Below are positions 51,718 through 60,237 of a stretch of DNA of 64,000 nucleotides, piece after piece (position 1 is the first letter of the stretch; every line of letters starts with the position of its first letter). The notes under the pieces are model-generated. The model worked only from the letters and a program-made list of their open reading frames with translations. It had not been told where the DNA came from and searched no databases. The DNA is taken from contig NZ_JANZNQ010000011.1 of NCBI RefSeq assembly GCF_027257955.1, forward strand, positions 1 through 64,000, in the 5' to 3' direction. The translations under genes were made by a program, and so were the position numbers. The DNA comes from Zhongshania aquatica (GTDB lineage: Bacteria; Pseudomonadota; Gammaproteobacteria; Pseudomonadales; Spongiibacteraceae).

Positions 51718-52584
51718 TTAACTGCCTCGCTTTTTACGCATGATACCTTCCTGCGCGCTACTGGCGACTAATCTGCCCTTGCGGTCGTATATTTTCCCGC
51801 GCACAAATCCGCGTCCGTTTGATGCGCTAGGGCTGTCCATGTCGTAGAGCAGCCAGTCATTAAAGTCGAAAGGTCGGTGGAACCACATGCTGTGGTCAAT
51901 GGTTGCCATACGCATCTCTTCTGTTAAGAAGGACACTTCATGGGGTTGGCTGGCCGTAGCCAGAAAGAAAAAGTCAGAGGCATAGGCGAGCATATAATTG
52001 TGTATGCTCTGGTCGTCCGGCAGGCGACCATTGGGTCTCATCCATGTTTGTTTGACGGGTTGACCTTTGTAGGGGTTTTTGAGGTCGTAATATTCTACGG
52101 AACGAAAATCGATGGCACGTACCGCGTTAAATTTGGGCAACCACTCCTCAGGGGCGAAGCGCAGATCTTCCTCGCGCAGCTCTAACTCTTGGGGTAAGTC
52201 GTCTGGTGGCGGCACGACTGGCATAACGCTTTGGTGATCGTAACTGTCGATATTTAGCTGAAACGAACTTGTCATAAAAAAGATGGTTTGTCCGCGCTGA
52301 ACGGCTTTCACTCGGCGGTTAGATATTGTGCCAGCGTCGAGGTTGCTTTCTACCTCAAAGATGATGGGGTACTCGGGATTTCCAGGCCGGAGGAAGTAGC
52401 TGTGAAAAGAGTGTATATGGCGCTCTGGAGATACTTGTTGGGCCGCGGCTGATAAGGCTTGTGCGATAACTTGCCCGCCATATACTCGACCCCAATCGGT
52501 ATCCTCTGATTGACCGCGATAGATGTTTTCGTCAATTTTTTCGAGTGTTAAGAGGTCAATAAGGGTTTTAAGTCCGTCAGACAT
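51718..52584 (-). CDS. tesB: Acyl-CoA thioesterase II
   Basis: The 288-residue protein is a double-hotdog TesB: N-I-Y-R-G-Q-S near 17, R-V-Y-G-G-Q-V-I-A-Q-A-L near 33, H-S-F-H-S-Y-F-L-R-P-G near 57 and the C-terminal A-T-I-D-H-S-M-W-F-H-R-P-F and A-S-S-A-Q-E-G motifs holding the catalytic residues. It hydrolyses medium and long acyl-CoAs and may relieve CoA trapping during side-chain breakdown. Two more genes of a thioesterase/dehydrogenase group lie upstream on this strand. Confidence 0.94.
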   Translation of the reverse strand: MSDGLKTLIDLLTLEKIDENIYRGQSEDTDWGRVYGGQVIAQALSAAAQQVSPERHIHSFHSYFLRPGNPEYPIIFEVESNLDAGTISNRRVKAVQRGQTIFFMTSSFQLNIDSYDHQSVMPVVPPPDDLPQELELREEDLRFAPEEWLPKFNAVRAIDFRSVEYYDLKNPYKGQPVKQTWMRPNGRLPDDQSIHNYMLAYASDFFFLATASQPHEVSFLTEEMRMATIDHSMWFHRPFDFNDWLLYDMDSPSASNGRGFVRGKIYDRKGRLVASSAQEGIMRKKRGS

Positions 52585-52631
52585 GCAGGCTCCTGTTGGC
52601 CACGGGCCAGAATACGGTAATGTATTGTGGG

Positions 52632-53075
52632 CTATTCTTCTCTAAGGAGAGGCGTTAAAACCGCCCTCACTTCCTTGGGGATACTTACTGGTCGATTCGT
52701 TTTTCGGTCAACATAGACATGCACAAAGCTACCCATAGCCGATGCATTTATTTCGTCGTTTCGAAACAAGCCAGTTTGATAGCGCACACTGCTATTGCCC
52801 AGATGTACCACTTTTAAGCCGATAGTGACAAGGTCGGGGAAACTCACGGCAGAAAAGTAGCGACATTGGGTTTCAATGACTAAGCCAATGGCTGGGCTAT
52901 TGGCTACATCCAATACGCCGCTATTAATCAGGTGTTGATTTACCGCCGTATCGAAAAAGGAATAATACACGACGTTGTTGACGTGTTGATACACATCGTT
53001 GTCGTGCCAGCGGGTTTGAATTTCTGAAAAATAGGGGAAATCACTGCGGGTGGGAATGGCGGGCTTGTCGCTCAC
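52632..53075 (-). CDS. 4HBT/YbgC-family acyl-CoA thioesterase
   Basis: The 147-residue hotdog protein shows T-R-W-H-D-N-D-V-Y-Q-H-V-N-N-V-V-Y near 21-37, the 4-hydroxybenzoyl-CoA thioesterase motif with the catalytic Asp. It overlaps the iron alcohol dehydrogenase gene by 4 bp (ATGA) and lies 47 bp before tesB. Substrate not predictable. Confidence 0.9.
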   Translation of the reverse strand: MSDKPAIPTRSDFPYFSEIQTRWHDNDVYQHVNNVVYYSFFDTAVNQHLINSGVLDVANSPAIGLVIETQCRYFSAVSFPDLVTIGLKVVHLGNSSVRYQTGLFRNDEINASAMGSFVHVYVDRKTNRPVSIPKEVRAVLTPLLREE

Positions 53076-54223
53076 AAAGCCTCCTTATAAAGTGCGATGG
53101 CGTCTGCTAGGTGAATTTCTCGTGGGTTGTTAATCAAAAGGCGGGTCTGCTTCATGGCATCTTCCGCGAGCAGCGCAACATCGCTTTCAGTGATGCCTAC
53201 CTCCCTCAACGTTTCGGCAATACCTAGCTCCTTGGGCAACTCTTTAAAATAATTTAAAAGCGATGTTGCTCTGGTTTGTGGATTACCAACCGCCGCAGGA
53301 AACACCACATCTGCCAATTCCGCGTAGAGATGCTCCGCGTCTCTCAAATTGAAGCGCAGCACCGCGTTGAGCATGAGTGAATTAGACAGGCCATGGGGTA
53401 CGTGAAAGCGCGCGCCTACAGGGTAAGCTAGTGCGTGTACACCGCCGACCGGCGCATTGGCAAATGCCATACCGGCTAAGCAGGAGCCAAGCAGCATGTT
53501 TTCTCGCGCTTGAATATTCTCTCCGTGTTGACATGCCGTATGAATGTTGGAAGCCAATAGGCGAAGGGCGTCTTTGGCGAGGCTGTCTGAGATAGGATTT
53601 TTAAGGCGTTTGCTAGTGAAGGCTTCGATGGCATGAACCATCGCATCAATACCCGTAGCTGCAGTAATACTACTGGGTAGGCCTAGGGTGAGCTCGGCAT
53701 CTAAAAGTGCGATATCTGGAAGTAATAATGGCGATACTACCCCCTTTTTTTCATTCTCCCCAGTAGTCACGATGGCGATCGCGGTAACCTCTGAGCCTGT
53801 ACCGGCTGTTGTGGGTACAAGTATCAGCGGTAGTCTTTGACCCTGCGCCGCATTGACTCCATAAATATCGTTAAGACGTTGACCAGTATTTGCTAATAAT
53901 GCGATTAGCTTGGCAACGTCCATAGAGCTGCCGCCGCCAAACCCGATAATACAGTCGGCTTTGCAGAGCTTTGCGGCAGCAACACCTCGTTCAATAACGG
54001 ATTCTGGCGGGTCGGCCACCACATCGGGAAACACGGAAATAGGAATGTTAAACTCGGCAAAATTTGCGAGCGTTGCGCTTAGTAAACCGGCGTTGACAAC
54101 GCCATTGTCGCTAATCAGTAAGACAGACTGGTAATTCATTTCGCGAATGCGTTCAGCTAAACGAGCTGCAGATCCGCGTTCAACAATAATCGATTTAGTG
54201 GTGTGAAACTCAAAGGCTTTCAT
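53072..54223 (-). CDS. Iron-containing alcohol dehydrogenase
   Basis: The 383-residue protein is a group III alcohol dehydrogenase: NAD-binding G-G-G-S-S-M-D at 97-103 and metal ligands D193, H197, H263 and H277 in I-D-A-M-V-H-A-I-E and H-A-L-A-Y-P-V-G-A-R-F-H-V-P-H-G. It interconverts an alcohol and aldehyde or ketone. It is first of the ADH-4HBT-tesB unit and divergent from an AraC regulator, which probably controls it. Confidence 0.92.
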   Translation of the reverse strand: MKAFEFHTTKSIIVERGSAARLAERIREMNYQSVLLISDNGVVNAGLLSATLANFAEFNIPISVFPDVVADPPESVIERGVAAAKLCKADCIIGFGGGSSMDVAKLIALLANTGQRLNDIYGVNAAQGQRLPLILVPTTAGTGSEVTAIAIVTTGENEKKGVVSPLLLPDIALLDAELTLGLPSSITAATGIDAMVHAIEAFTSKRLKNPISDSLAKDALRLLASNIHTACQHGENIQARENMLLGSCLAGMAFANAPVGGVHALAYPVGARFHVPHGLSNSLMLNAVLRFNLRDAEHLYAELADVVFPAAVGNPQTRATSLLNYFKELPKELGIAETLREVGITESDVALLAEDAMKQTRLLINNPREIHLADAIALYKEAL

Positions 54224-54300
54224 AAACGTTTGCCCGGATGTCGATGCGATGTTTTACGTTATTATGCTGTAACGCCTGTGCCTAAAATGTAAGGCGGCGG

Positions 54301-54330
54301 TGTTTGCACAATGTTAGCATGCCAAACATT
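54301..54330. promoter_or_regulatory. Nested dyads between ADH and AraC genes
   Basis: TGTTTG (54301-54306) mirrors CAAACA (54323-54328) and AATGTT (54310-54315) mirrors AACATT (54325-54330) in the divergent promoter region. They may be half-sites for the AraC-type regulator; evidence is positional only. Confidence 0.3.
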
Positions 54331-54414
54331 ATAGTGTAGTGGGGAAATAGGTCTATGCCTGAGTCCGTAAAGGGTTCCCCGCCGGGAATATATTGAAGGC
54401 TATATTGAACATTT

Positions 54415-55476
54415 ATGCTTTTTGATGACGAATCAACTAAGTTAGTCCCTGTGCCGCGTAAGGGTGTTGACGGGCAGCGCCCGTGGACGGTGAATAGCTC
54501 TGCAATAAGTACTCTGTTTCAGGCGGCAAAATCCTTAGGTGCGGATATTGATTCGCTCTCCGCTCAAGTGGGGATTTCATCTAAAGATTTGCTTGACGGA
54601 GAAAAGCGTTTTCCCGTGGCAGATTTGCTCAGTTTGTATTGCGTTGTGGCGCGATCTACAAACACGCCTGATATTGGATTGTATGTTGGGCGTATCGACT
54701 ATATAAATCGCCTCAACCTCCAATTATATGCCTGCTCCGCCTGCGGAACGTTTCGTGAATACCTGAATGTTATGCCCAGTGTATTGCGAATTGTAGGCGA
54801 TATTGGCGAGGTTAAAGTGCGTCGGGAGGAGCAGTTTATTCGTCTGGATTGGCAGCCCCTGGCCGTGGCAACCAACTCCCAACGTTTCTTGTCTGACTCG
54901 TCTCTGGGCGTTGCCGCGGCCATTGTTAATTCCGTGTGCGTGCAGCCCATTCCGGTACGGGCTGCGCATTTCAGCTACGCTCAACCGCAGAATTTAAGTT
55001 TACTCACGCAGCAGTTTGGCCAGAATCTGCTATTCGATCAGCCGGTTAGCTGTTTATACCTCGACCGAGAGTGCCTAGATTACCCGCTTATCGGTTTAGA
55101 TGCCGACTGGGGGCAGGTATTGGCACAGCCAATTCGCCATCTATTTGAGAACAGCAGTGAGATTAATGACTTTATTATCACTCTGCGTAAGACCCTGTTG
55201 CGACTGTTGCCCAGCGGTGACATGGGCGTAGATAAGGTCGCCGCAGCGCTGAATATTTCCCGCCGCACGCTACAGCGTCGCTTGGCCGAGCAGGGGACTC
55301 AGTTTTTGCAGATACTGCAGGAGCTACGCGCAGAACTTGCACAGCAATACTTGGGTGATGAGCGTCTGAGTATTACCGATATTGCCTTTTTACTCGGCTA
55401 TATGGATCAAAGCTCATTTTCAGCTGCCTTTCGTGGTTGGTATGGACTGTCCCCGCGGGAATTCCGTAAAAAGTAA
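54415..55476 (+). CDS. AraC-family regulator with N-terminal arabinose-binding-like domain
   Basis: The 353-residue protein has an Arabinose_bd-type N-terminal domain (about 20-220) and a C-terminal AraC HTH pair (V-A-A-A-L-N-I-S-R-R-T-L-Q-R-R-L near 285 and I-T-D-I-A-F-L-L-G-Y-M-D-Q-S-S-F-S near 322). This class often activates alcohol, lipid or alkane catabolism genes. It lies between the divergent alcohol dehydrogenase gene and the downstream acyl-CoA dehydrogenases and could control both. Confidence 0.92.
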   Translation: MLFDDESTKLVPVPRKGVDGQRPWTVNSSAISTLFQAAKSLGADIDSLSAQVGISSKDLLDGEKRFPVADLLSLYCVVARSTNTPDIGLYVGRIDYINRLNLQLYACSACGTFREYLNVMPSVLRIVGDIGEVKVRREEQFIRLDWQPLAVATNSQRFLSDSSLGVAAAIVNSVCVQPIPVRAAHFSYAQPQNLSLLTQQFGQNLLFDQPVSCLYLDRECLDYPLIGLDADWGQVLAQPIRHLFENSSEINDFIITLRKTLLRLLPSGDMGVDKVAAALNISRRTLQRRLAEQGTQFLQILQELRAELAQQYLGDERLSITDIAFLLGYMDQSSFSAAFRGWYGLSPREFRKK

Positions 55477-55583
55477 TGACCCAATATGGCACGAAATCCC
55501 GAGTTTCTGGCACCAATACCCAAGCCATAAATATCAGTACCTATAGACTAAGCCGATAGCAATAAATTAAAAAAGGTATCGGC

Positions 55584-56759
55584 ATGTCCCTCAACTTTGA
55601 TAGTGCACGTTTGTTTAATCCCCATTTACGGCCGGAGCATGAGGAGTGGCGAACTCAGCTTAGAAAATGGCTGGAAAAGGAAGTTGTGCCCTTTCTGGAT
55701 GATTGGGAAGAAGCCGGCAAAATACCCGATGAGCTATGGCAAAAAGCGGCTGAGATCGGGGTAATGCAAATGGGCTACCCTGAAGCCTATGGCGGAATCT
55801 CTGAAGGTATCGATCAGTGGCACGTCAATATCACCAATGAAGAGTTTACCCGTGCCGGCTCTGCTGGCGGTTTAATCAGTAACTTACTCATTCATGGCAT
55901 TGGTCTGCCGCCGGTCATGAACTACGGTAGCGATGCGCTCAAACAAATGGTGGCACCGCTGGTATTAGCGGGTGAAAAACGAATTTCACTGGGTATTACC
56001 GAACCCTCTGGCGGCTCAGATGTGGCAAATATCACGACCACTGCGGTGCGGGATGGCGATCACTACATTGTGAACGGCAGCAAGACCTTTATTTCTGGGG
56101 TGATGGGCGCCGACTGGGTGTCTACGGCAGTGCGCACCGGAGGCGAAGGGGGGCGCGGTGTTTCTATGCTGCTAATACCCACTGACTTGCCCGGTGTTGC
56201 AAGAACTCCTCTAGACAGGAAGCAGGGTTGGTGGTGCGCTGATACCGGCACTATTTATTTCGACAATGTGCGGGTGCCAGTGGAGAATTTACTCGGTGAA
56301 GAAGGCCAGGGCTTCTGGGTCATTATGACCAACTTTAACCCAGAGCGACTAAGTTTAGCGGTAACCATGGAGGCCGCTGCGCGGGCGTGTTTAGAAGACG
56401 CGGTTGAATGGGCGCAGCAACGTAAGACCTTTGGTAAACGCTTGGCCGATCACCAGGTAATTCGCCATAAAATTGCGACCATGAAGCAAAAAATCAATGC
56501 GACCCAAACTTATCTGCAGTATTTAACACAAGCCTATCTAGAAGGTCGATGCGATCCTGGTGATTTAGCGATGGCGAAAGTTCAGGCCAGTGAAACCATG
56601 GAATATTGCGCCCGCGAGGCCAGCCAAATTTTAGGCGGCGCAAGTTACTTGCGTGGCAATCGCGTTGAACGTTTTTATCGGGAGGTTCGCGTAAACGCCA
56701 TCGGCGGTGGATCTGAAGAAATCATGCGTGACCTTGCCGCGCGCCAATACAAGCTGTAA
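55584..56759 (+). CDS. Acyl-CoA dehydrogenase
   Basis: The 391-residue ACAD has I-T-E-P-S-G-G-S-D near 138, V-N-G-S-K-T-F-I-S-G near 163 and C-terminal I-L-G-G-A-S-Y-L-R-G-N-R with G-G-G-S-E-E-I-M-R. The helix-G base E254 is in F-N-P-E-R-L. It differs from the dehydrogenase two genes on, so the pair may act on different chain positions or stereochemistry. AAAGG precedes the ATG. Confidence 0.92.
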   Translation: MSLNFDSARLFNPHLRPEHEEWRTQLRKWLEKEVVPFLDDWEEAGKIPDELWQKAAEIGVMQMGYPEAYGGISEGIDQWHVNITNEEFTRAGSAGGLISNLLIHGIGLPPVMNYGSDALKQMVAPLVLAGEKRISLGITEPSGGSDVANITTTAVRDGDHYIVNGSKTFISGVMGADWVSTAVRTGGEGGRGVSMLLIPTDLPGVARTPLDRKQGWWCADTGTIYFDNVRVPVENLLGEEGQGFWVIMTNFNPERLSLAVTMEAAARACLEDAVEWAQQRKTFGKRLADHQVIRHKIATMKQKINATQTYLQYLTQAYLEGRCDPGDLAMAKVQASETMEYCAREASQILGGASYLRGNRVERFYREVRVNAIGGGSEEIMRDLAARQYKL

Positions 56760-56770
56760 TAGGACGCATT

Positions 56771-57460
56771 ATGAAATCAGTAAAACCGCCTAAACTCTGG
56801 CATTGCTATACCGCGCGCTCGCTTAGGGCTCTATGGGCGCTTGAGGAAATGGATATTGAGTATGAGCTTGAGGTGTTGGCCTTTCCCCCGCGCATGTTTC
56901 AACGGGAGTTTTTAGAGGTCAACTCCTTGGGCACCGTACCGTATTTTGTAGACGGCGATACCCATATGACCGAGTCTTCAGCAATTGGCCTGTATTTGGT
57001 TGAACGCTACCAGCGCTATGATTTTGGACTAAGGGTAGATCATGCAGAATACGGTGACTATCTGAATTGGCTGTTTCATAGCGATGCGACGTTGACGTTT
57101 CCTCAAACGCTGGTGTTGCGCTATTCCCAGCTAGAGCCAATGGATCGTCGCCAGCCACAGGTTGTTGAGGACTACTACAAATGGTTCTTAGCACGTCTCA
57201 AACGTTTGAATGCGCATATAGCAGACCGCGAGTTTTTATGTGATAACCGATTTACCGTTGCAGATATTGCGATTGCTTATGCGCTGTATCTAGGTGATGG
57301 TCTGGGCTTGTCGCAGTTTTATGAGCCGCAGGTGCTGGACTACTTTAAACGTATGACCGCGAGACCGGCGTTTCAAAAGGTGGAATCCATGGGTAAAGAA
57401 CACTCTTTGTTTTCGCCGACCCCTTATCCATTTGAAAATGTGCCCGACTTATTCGCCTAA
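56771..57460 (+). CDS. Glutathione S-transferase
   Basis: The 229-residue protein has an N-terminal thioredoxin-like domain (S-L-R-A-L-W-A-L-E-E-M-D near 20, V-N-S-L-G-T-V-P near 53, T-E-S-S-A-I near 71 for glutathione) and an all-helical C-terminal domain with F-T-V-A-D-I-A near 161. GSTs in catabolic clusters conjugate or isomerise reactive intermediates. It is 11 bp after one acyl-CoA dehydrogenase gene and 37 bp before another. Confidence 0.9.
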   Translation: MKSVKPPKLWHCYTARSLRALWALEEMDIEYELEVLAFPPRMFQREFLEVNSLGTVPYFVDGDTHMTESSAIGLYLVERYQRYDFGLRVDHAEYGDYLNWLFHSDATLTFPQTLVLRYSQLEPMDRRQPQVVEDYYKWFLARLKRLNAHIADREFLCDNRFTVADIAIAYALYLGDGLGLSQFYEPQVLDYFKRMTARPAFQKVESMGKEHSLFSPTPYPFENVPDLFA

Positions 57461-57497
57461 CGTCTGAAAATTATAATTAGTATTTACGGAGTGACAC

Positions 57498-58655
57498 ATG
57501 ATTCTGACCGAAGAACACGAAGCGATTCGCCAAACCACCGCAAAGTTTATTGATAGTGAAATTAATCCCTACGCGGACAAGTGGGAAGCTGAGGGTATTT
57601 TCCCCGCCCATGAACTTTTCAAAAAAATGGGTGATCTCGGTCTACTTGGTATCTGCAAACCCACCGAGTATGGCGGTATGGGTTTGGACTACAGCTATCA
57701 AATCGTGTTCTCTGAGGAGTTGGGCCGCATCGCAACCGGCGGCGTGTCTATGGGGATTGGTGTCCAAACGGATATGGCAACACCAGCTTTGGCGCGCTTT
57801 GGTAGCGACGAGCTACGTAAAGAATTTCTTGTTCCGGCAATTAGCGGCGAAGCGGTGTTTTCTATAGCGGTGAGTGAACCCCATGCTGGTTCTGATGTGG
57901 CCGCTATTAAAACAACGGCAAAGAAAGATGGCGACGATTACGTCATCAATGGCTCTAAAATGTGGATAACCAACTCCACCCAAGCGGATTATTTTTGTCT
58001 ACTGGCTAACACCAGTGACGATAAACCACACCTCAATAAATCGTTGATTGTTGTGCCGAGCAATACGCCGGGCATTTCGTTTTCTGAAAAATTAGACAAA
58101 CTGGGCATGCGCTCATCAGATACCGCACAGGTTTTTTTCGACAATGTGCGAGTACCGCAACGCAATCTTATTGGTGAAGAAGGCCACGGCTTTATCTATC
58201 AAATGCTGCAGTTCCAAGAGGAGCGCCTATTCGCCGCCGCAGGTAGTTTAAAGGCAATGGAAGAGTGTATTAATAAAACTATCGACTACACCCGCGAGCG
58301 CAAAATATTTGGTCAGTCAGTATTAGATAACCAAGTCGTGCATTTTCGACTGGCGGAACTGCAAACAGAAGTAGAAGCACTCCGCGCGCTTACCTTTGAT
58401 GCGGTAGAAGGTTATATCAACGGAACCGACGTTACCCGAAAAGCCTCAATGGCGAAACTTAAAGCGGGACGTTTACTCCGTGAAGTAACCGACAGCTGCA
58501 TGCAGTACTGGGGCGGTATGGGCTATATGTGGGACAACCCCATCGCCCGTGCCTACCGCGACACCCGTTTAACCTCGATCGGTGGAGGCGCCGATGAAGT
58601 GATGCTGAGCATTATTTGTAAGACTATGGGAACCTTGCCCAGCCGTAAAAAGTAG
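57498..58655 (+). CDS. Acyl-CoA dehydrogenase (AtuD/citronellyl-CoA dehydrogenase-like)
   Basis: The 385-residue ACAD shows S-E-P-H-A-G-S-D near 126, V-I-N-G-S-K-M-W-I-T-N near 149 and G-G-M-G-Y-M-W-D-N-P and G-G-G-A-D-E-V near the end. E242 in F-Q-E-E-R-L is the likely base. The stretch M-G-L-D-Y-S-Y and G-V-Q-T-D-M-A-T-P-A-L-A-R-F-G-S-D-E-L-R recalls the AtuD group acting on methyl-branched terpenoid acyl-CoAs. The substrate is inferred only. A terminator-like hairpin follows. Confidence 0.9.
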   Translation: MILTEEHEAIRQTTAKFIDSEINPYADKWEAEGIFPAHELFKKMGDLGLLGICKPTEYGGMGLDYSYQIVFSEELGRIATGGVSMGIGVQTDMATPALARFGSDELRKEFLVPAISGEAVFSIAVSEPHAGSDVAAIKTTAKKDGDDYVINGSKMWITNSTQADYFCLLANTSDDKPHLNKSLIVVPSNTPGISFSEKLDKLGMRSSDTAQVFFDNVRVPQRNLIGEEGHGFIYQMLQFQEERLFAAAGSLKAMEECINKTIDYTRERKIFGQSVLDNQVVHFRLAELQTEVEALRALTFDAVEGYINGTDVTRKASMAKLKAGRLLREVTDSCMQYWGGMGYMWDNPIARAYRDTRLTSIGGGADEVMLSIICKTMGTLPSRKK

Positions 58656-58674
58656 CTTGTGTTGATGTTTCTAT

Positions 58675-58700
58675 CTGGCTCATAGAGCCAGTTAGCTTTT
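58675..58700 (+). terminator. Terminator after the acyl-CoA dehydrogenase
   Basis: CTGGCTC pairs with GAGCCAG over a 3-nt loop (58675-58691), followed by TTAGCTTTT, 19 bp past the stop. Confidence 0.7.
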
Positions 58701-59092
58701 CTACGCGATACGTGCCTATTCTATTCGCGTCTGACTGGCCGGGAGGTTCTTTTTCTGTCCTTAGACGGCCTAGCCGAATGCTGTCCGCCAGGCCGACAGT
58801 CTCAAGACACTTTCTACACGCCATGTGCCTTTATTTAAGCGATTTTTTTACCAATAACTTGGCCAGCAGTTTACCTATATGACAGTCGGAAAGTACTGGG
58901 AGTGTTTGGCTCTAGCGTCACATTAGCGGTCAGTCATCGTAGCCGGGGGAGTCCAAGTAAAGCTGCCAATCTCGTATTCAGCAGCATTGCGCTCACTAAT
59001 ACTGGCGGAATTCACTTAAGTAATTGATTTTTCTTGATAAGCGATTATGCTCATGGCTAAGGGATTCCACATCGAATGCAGGATGCACACAT
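58701..59092. other. Non-coding gap left of the cassette array
   Basis: No convincing gene, and in particular no integrase reading frame on the minus strand where intI normally sits. It separates ordinary chromosomal genes from the cassette array. I saw no further attC-like site here. Confidence 0.5.
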
Positions 59093-59191
59093 ATGAAAAA
59101 AACATTTCAGACTTACTATCCTCCTGATTTAAATAGAATTATCCTGCTTAATCACCTCAAACCTTCGTTTCGCCGTGTACACGAGTTATAA
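59093..59191 (+). CDS. 32-codon ORF at the array edge, possible fragment
   Basis: ATG at 59093 opens a 32-residue frame (M-K-K-T-F-Q-T-Y-Y-P-P-D-L-N-R-I-I-L-L-N and on to R-V-H-E-L) with AGGATG upstream. The Y-P-P-D-L-N start is vaguely like the N-termini of IS91-type transposases, but there is too little to assign. It may be a real microprotein, a transposase remnant or chance. Confidence 0.25.
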   Translation: MKKTFQTYYPPDLNRIILLNHLKPSFRRVHEL

Positions 59192-59221
59192 AGCGCAACG
59201 CATTTGAATTCACTGTTATGT
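59185..59221 (+). other. Left boundary core site of the cassette array (attI- or attC-like)
   Basis: GTTATGT at 59215-59221 fits the recombination core GTTRRRY that begins the first cassette. A second GTTATAA at 59185-59191 lies 30 bp upstream. No matching R'' inverse core or hairpin was seen, so this could be an attI-like simple site or a degraded attC. Confidence 0.5.
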
Positions 59222-59239
59222 GTAAAAAGGAGAAAAGCA

Positions 59240-59614
59240 ATGACTGTTAGCGATTGCATCTTGCTGCTTTCAGCAATCATTGTTGTGGTTGGCTGGTTCG
59301 TGAATAGCTATTTGAATCGAAGGCACGAGATAGCAAAAAAGCGGATAGATCACAGACTGGAGACTTTAAAAAGCTATCTCTCCTTCTTTATAGAGGCTCA
59401 AAAATCTAAGTCTCTAGATGGTTTTAATGATGTCCAAGTATCGTTCTATTTATATGGGTATGACGACGAAATTGAACTGGTTGAGAAAATTACCTCCATT
59501 GTTACTACAAAACCGGATAATCCGGAATGGCTGAAGCTGTTGACCGATCTGAGTATATTGGTCAGGAATCGGTTAAGGAAACAACTAGGTCTTCCAAAAG
59601 TGAAAAAACCGTGA
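59240..59614 (+). CDS. Cassette 1: membrane-anchored hypothetical protein
   Basis: The ATG at 59240 has AGGAG 9 bp upstream and gives 124 residues. One N-terminal membrane segment (about 5-25) is followed by a basic helical region (R-R-H-E-I-A-K-K-R-I-D-H-R-L-E) and an acidic/basic tail ending K-V-K-K-P. No family was recognised. The cassette starts 24 bp before the ATG at the GTTATGT core, and the first full attC follows 3 bp after the stop. Confidence 0.7.
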   Translation: MTVSDCILLLSAIIVVVGWFVNSYLNRRHEIAKKRIDHRLETLKSYLSFFIEAQKSKSLDGFNDVQVSFYLYGYDDEIELVEKITSIVTTKPDNPEWLKLLTDLSILVRNRLRKQLGLPKVKKP

Positions 59615-59617
59615 ATC

Positions 59618-59705
59618 ACATAACAATGCAAATTCACTCGGACGGCAAAAAGCGCCGCTCCTTCGTCGCTATGCTTTTGGCCGCCGGTGATTTGCGGCGT
59701 TATGG
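59618..59705 (+). other. attC site 1
   Basis: R'' ACATAAC (59618-59624) and R' GTTATGG (59699-59705) enclose an 88-bp imperfect palindrome; GCAAATTCAC near the left matches GTGATTTGC near the right, and GGCAAAAAGC matches GCTTTTGGCC in the centre. Confidence 0.85.
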
Positions 59706-59723
59706 GGCAACAACTAAGAGAAT

Positions 59724-60137
59724 ATGAATAAGCTATTTGCCGTAATTCTAATCACTTTATCTAGTTCAGCTTTCTCTGCGACTTTAACGCAAAAGGATCT
59801 GATTGGGAGTTGGGTGCCGAGCGAACAGGTTCCAACAAGTCGTGAAGTGGTAAAATACAACCTGACAGTCAGTCAGGATTTATCAGCCACCTATAAATCA
59901 ACTGGCAAGCAATCTTTCGAGCTGGCTTGCAAGCATATGCCTAGTGCTACCCAGCAAAGTGTTTTCGTGTTCTATTGCTACTTGAAAGGGCAGCACTTGA
60001 TCACATTAAGTTTAAGTGGCTGGGTGAAAAAAGGTGCGGAGAAAATGGCCTATGGATACGAGTACTGGCTTGGTTCGCCAGAACCGGGTAGCACATACGG
60101 CGGGGTACCAGTTAGTTTTGTGCCAGCCCGCCCATAA
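59724..60137 (+). CDS. Cassette 2: secreted hypothetical protein
   Basis: The 137-residue protein has a signal peptide (about 1-19, A-F-S-A) and a mature beta-rich domain starting L-I-G-S-W-V-P, like small lipocalin-type secreted proteins, with two Cys that may pair (C-K-H, F-Y-C-Y). No named family. Its stop codon lies inside the R'' core of the following attC, a common cassette arrangement. Confidence 0.7.
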   Translation: MNKLFAVILITLSSSAFSATLTQKDLIGSWVPSEQVPTSREVVKYNLTVSQDLSATYKSTGKQSFELACKHMPSATQQSVFVFYCYLKGQHLITLSLSGWVKKGAEKMAYGYEYWLGSPEPGSTYGGVPVSFVPARP

Positions 60138-60186
60138 CAAGCAAAGGCAGCCGACGCATACTGCGCGGCTGCTTTGAGCGTTATGT
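60132..60186 (+). other. attC site 2
   Basis: R'' CCATAAC (60132-60138) and R' GTTATGT (60180-60186) bracket a 55-bp hairpin: GCAAAGGCAGCCG pairs with CGGCTGCTTTGAGC around a short loop. The stop codon of cassette 2 overlaps R''. Confidence 0.88.
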
Positions 60187-60237
60187 AACCACCCGAAAAT
60201 TCCGGTGGACGAAGCTGTATTTGATTTTAAGGTGACT

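Noticed and set aside
58624-58824. 66-codon minus-strand frame considered as an integrase remnant
   Set aside because: Translation shows none of the tyrosine recombinase motifs and it overlaps the acyl-CoA dehydrogenase 3' end and terminator.
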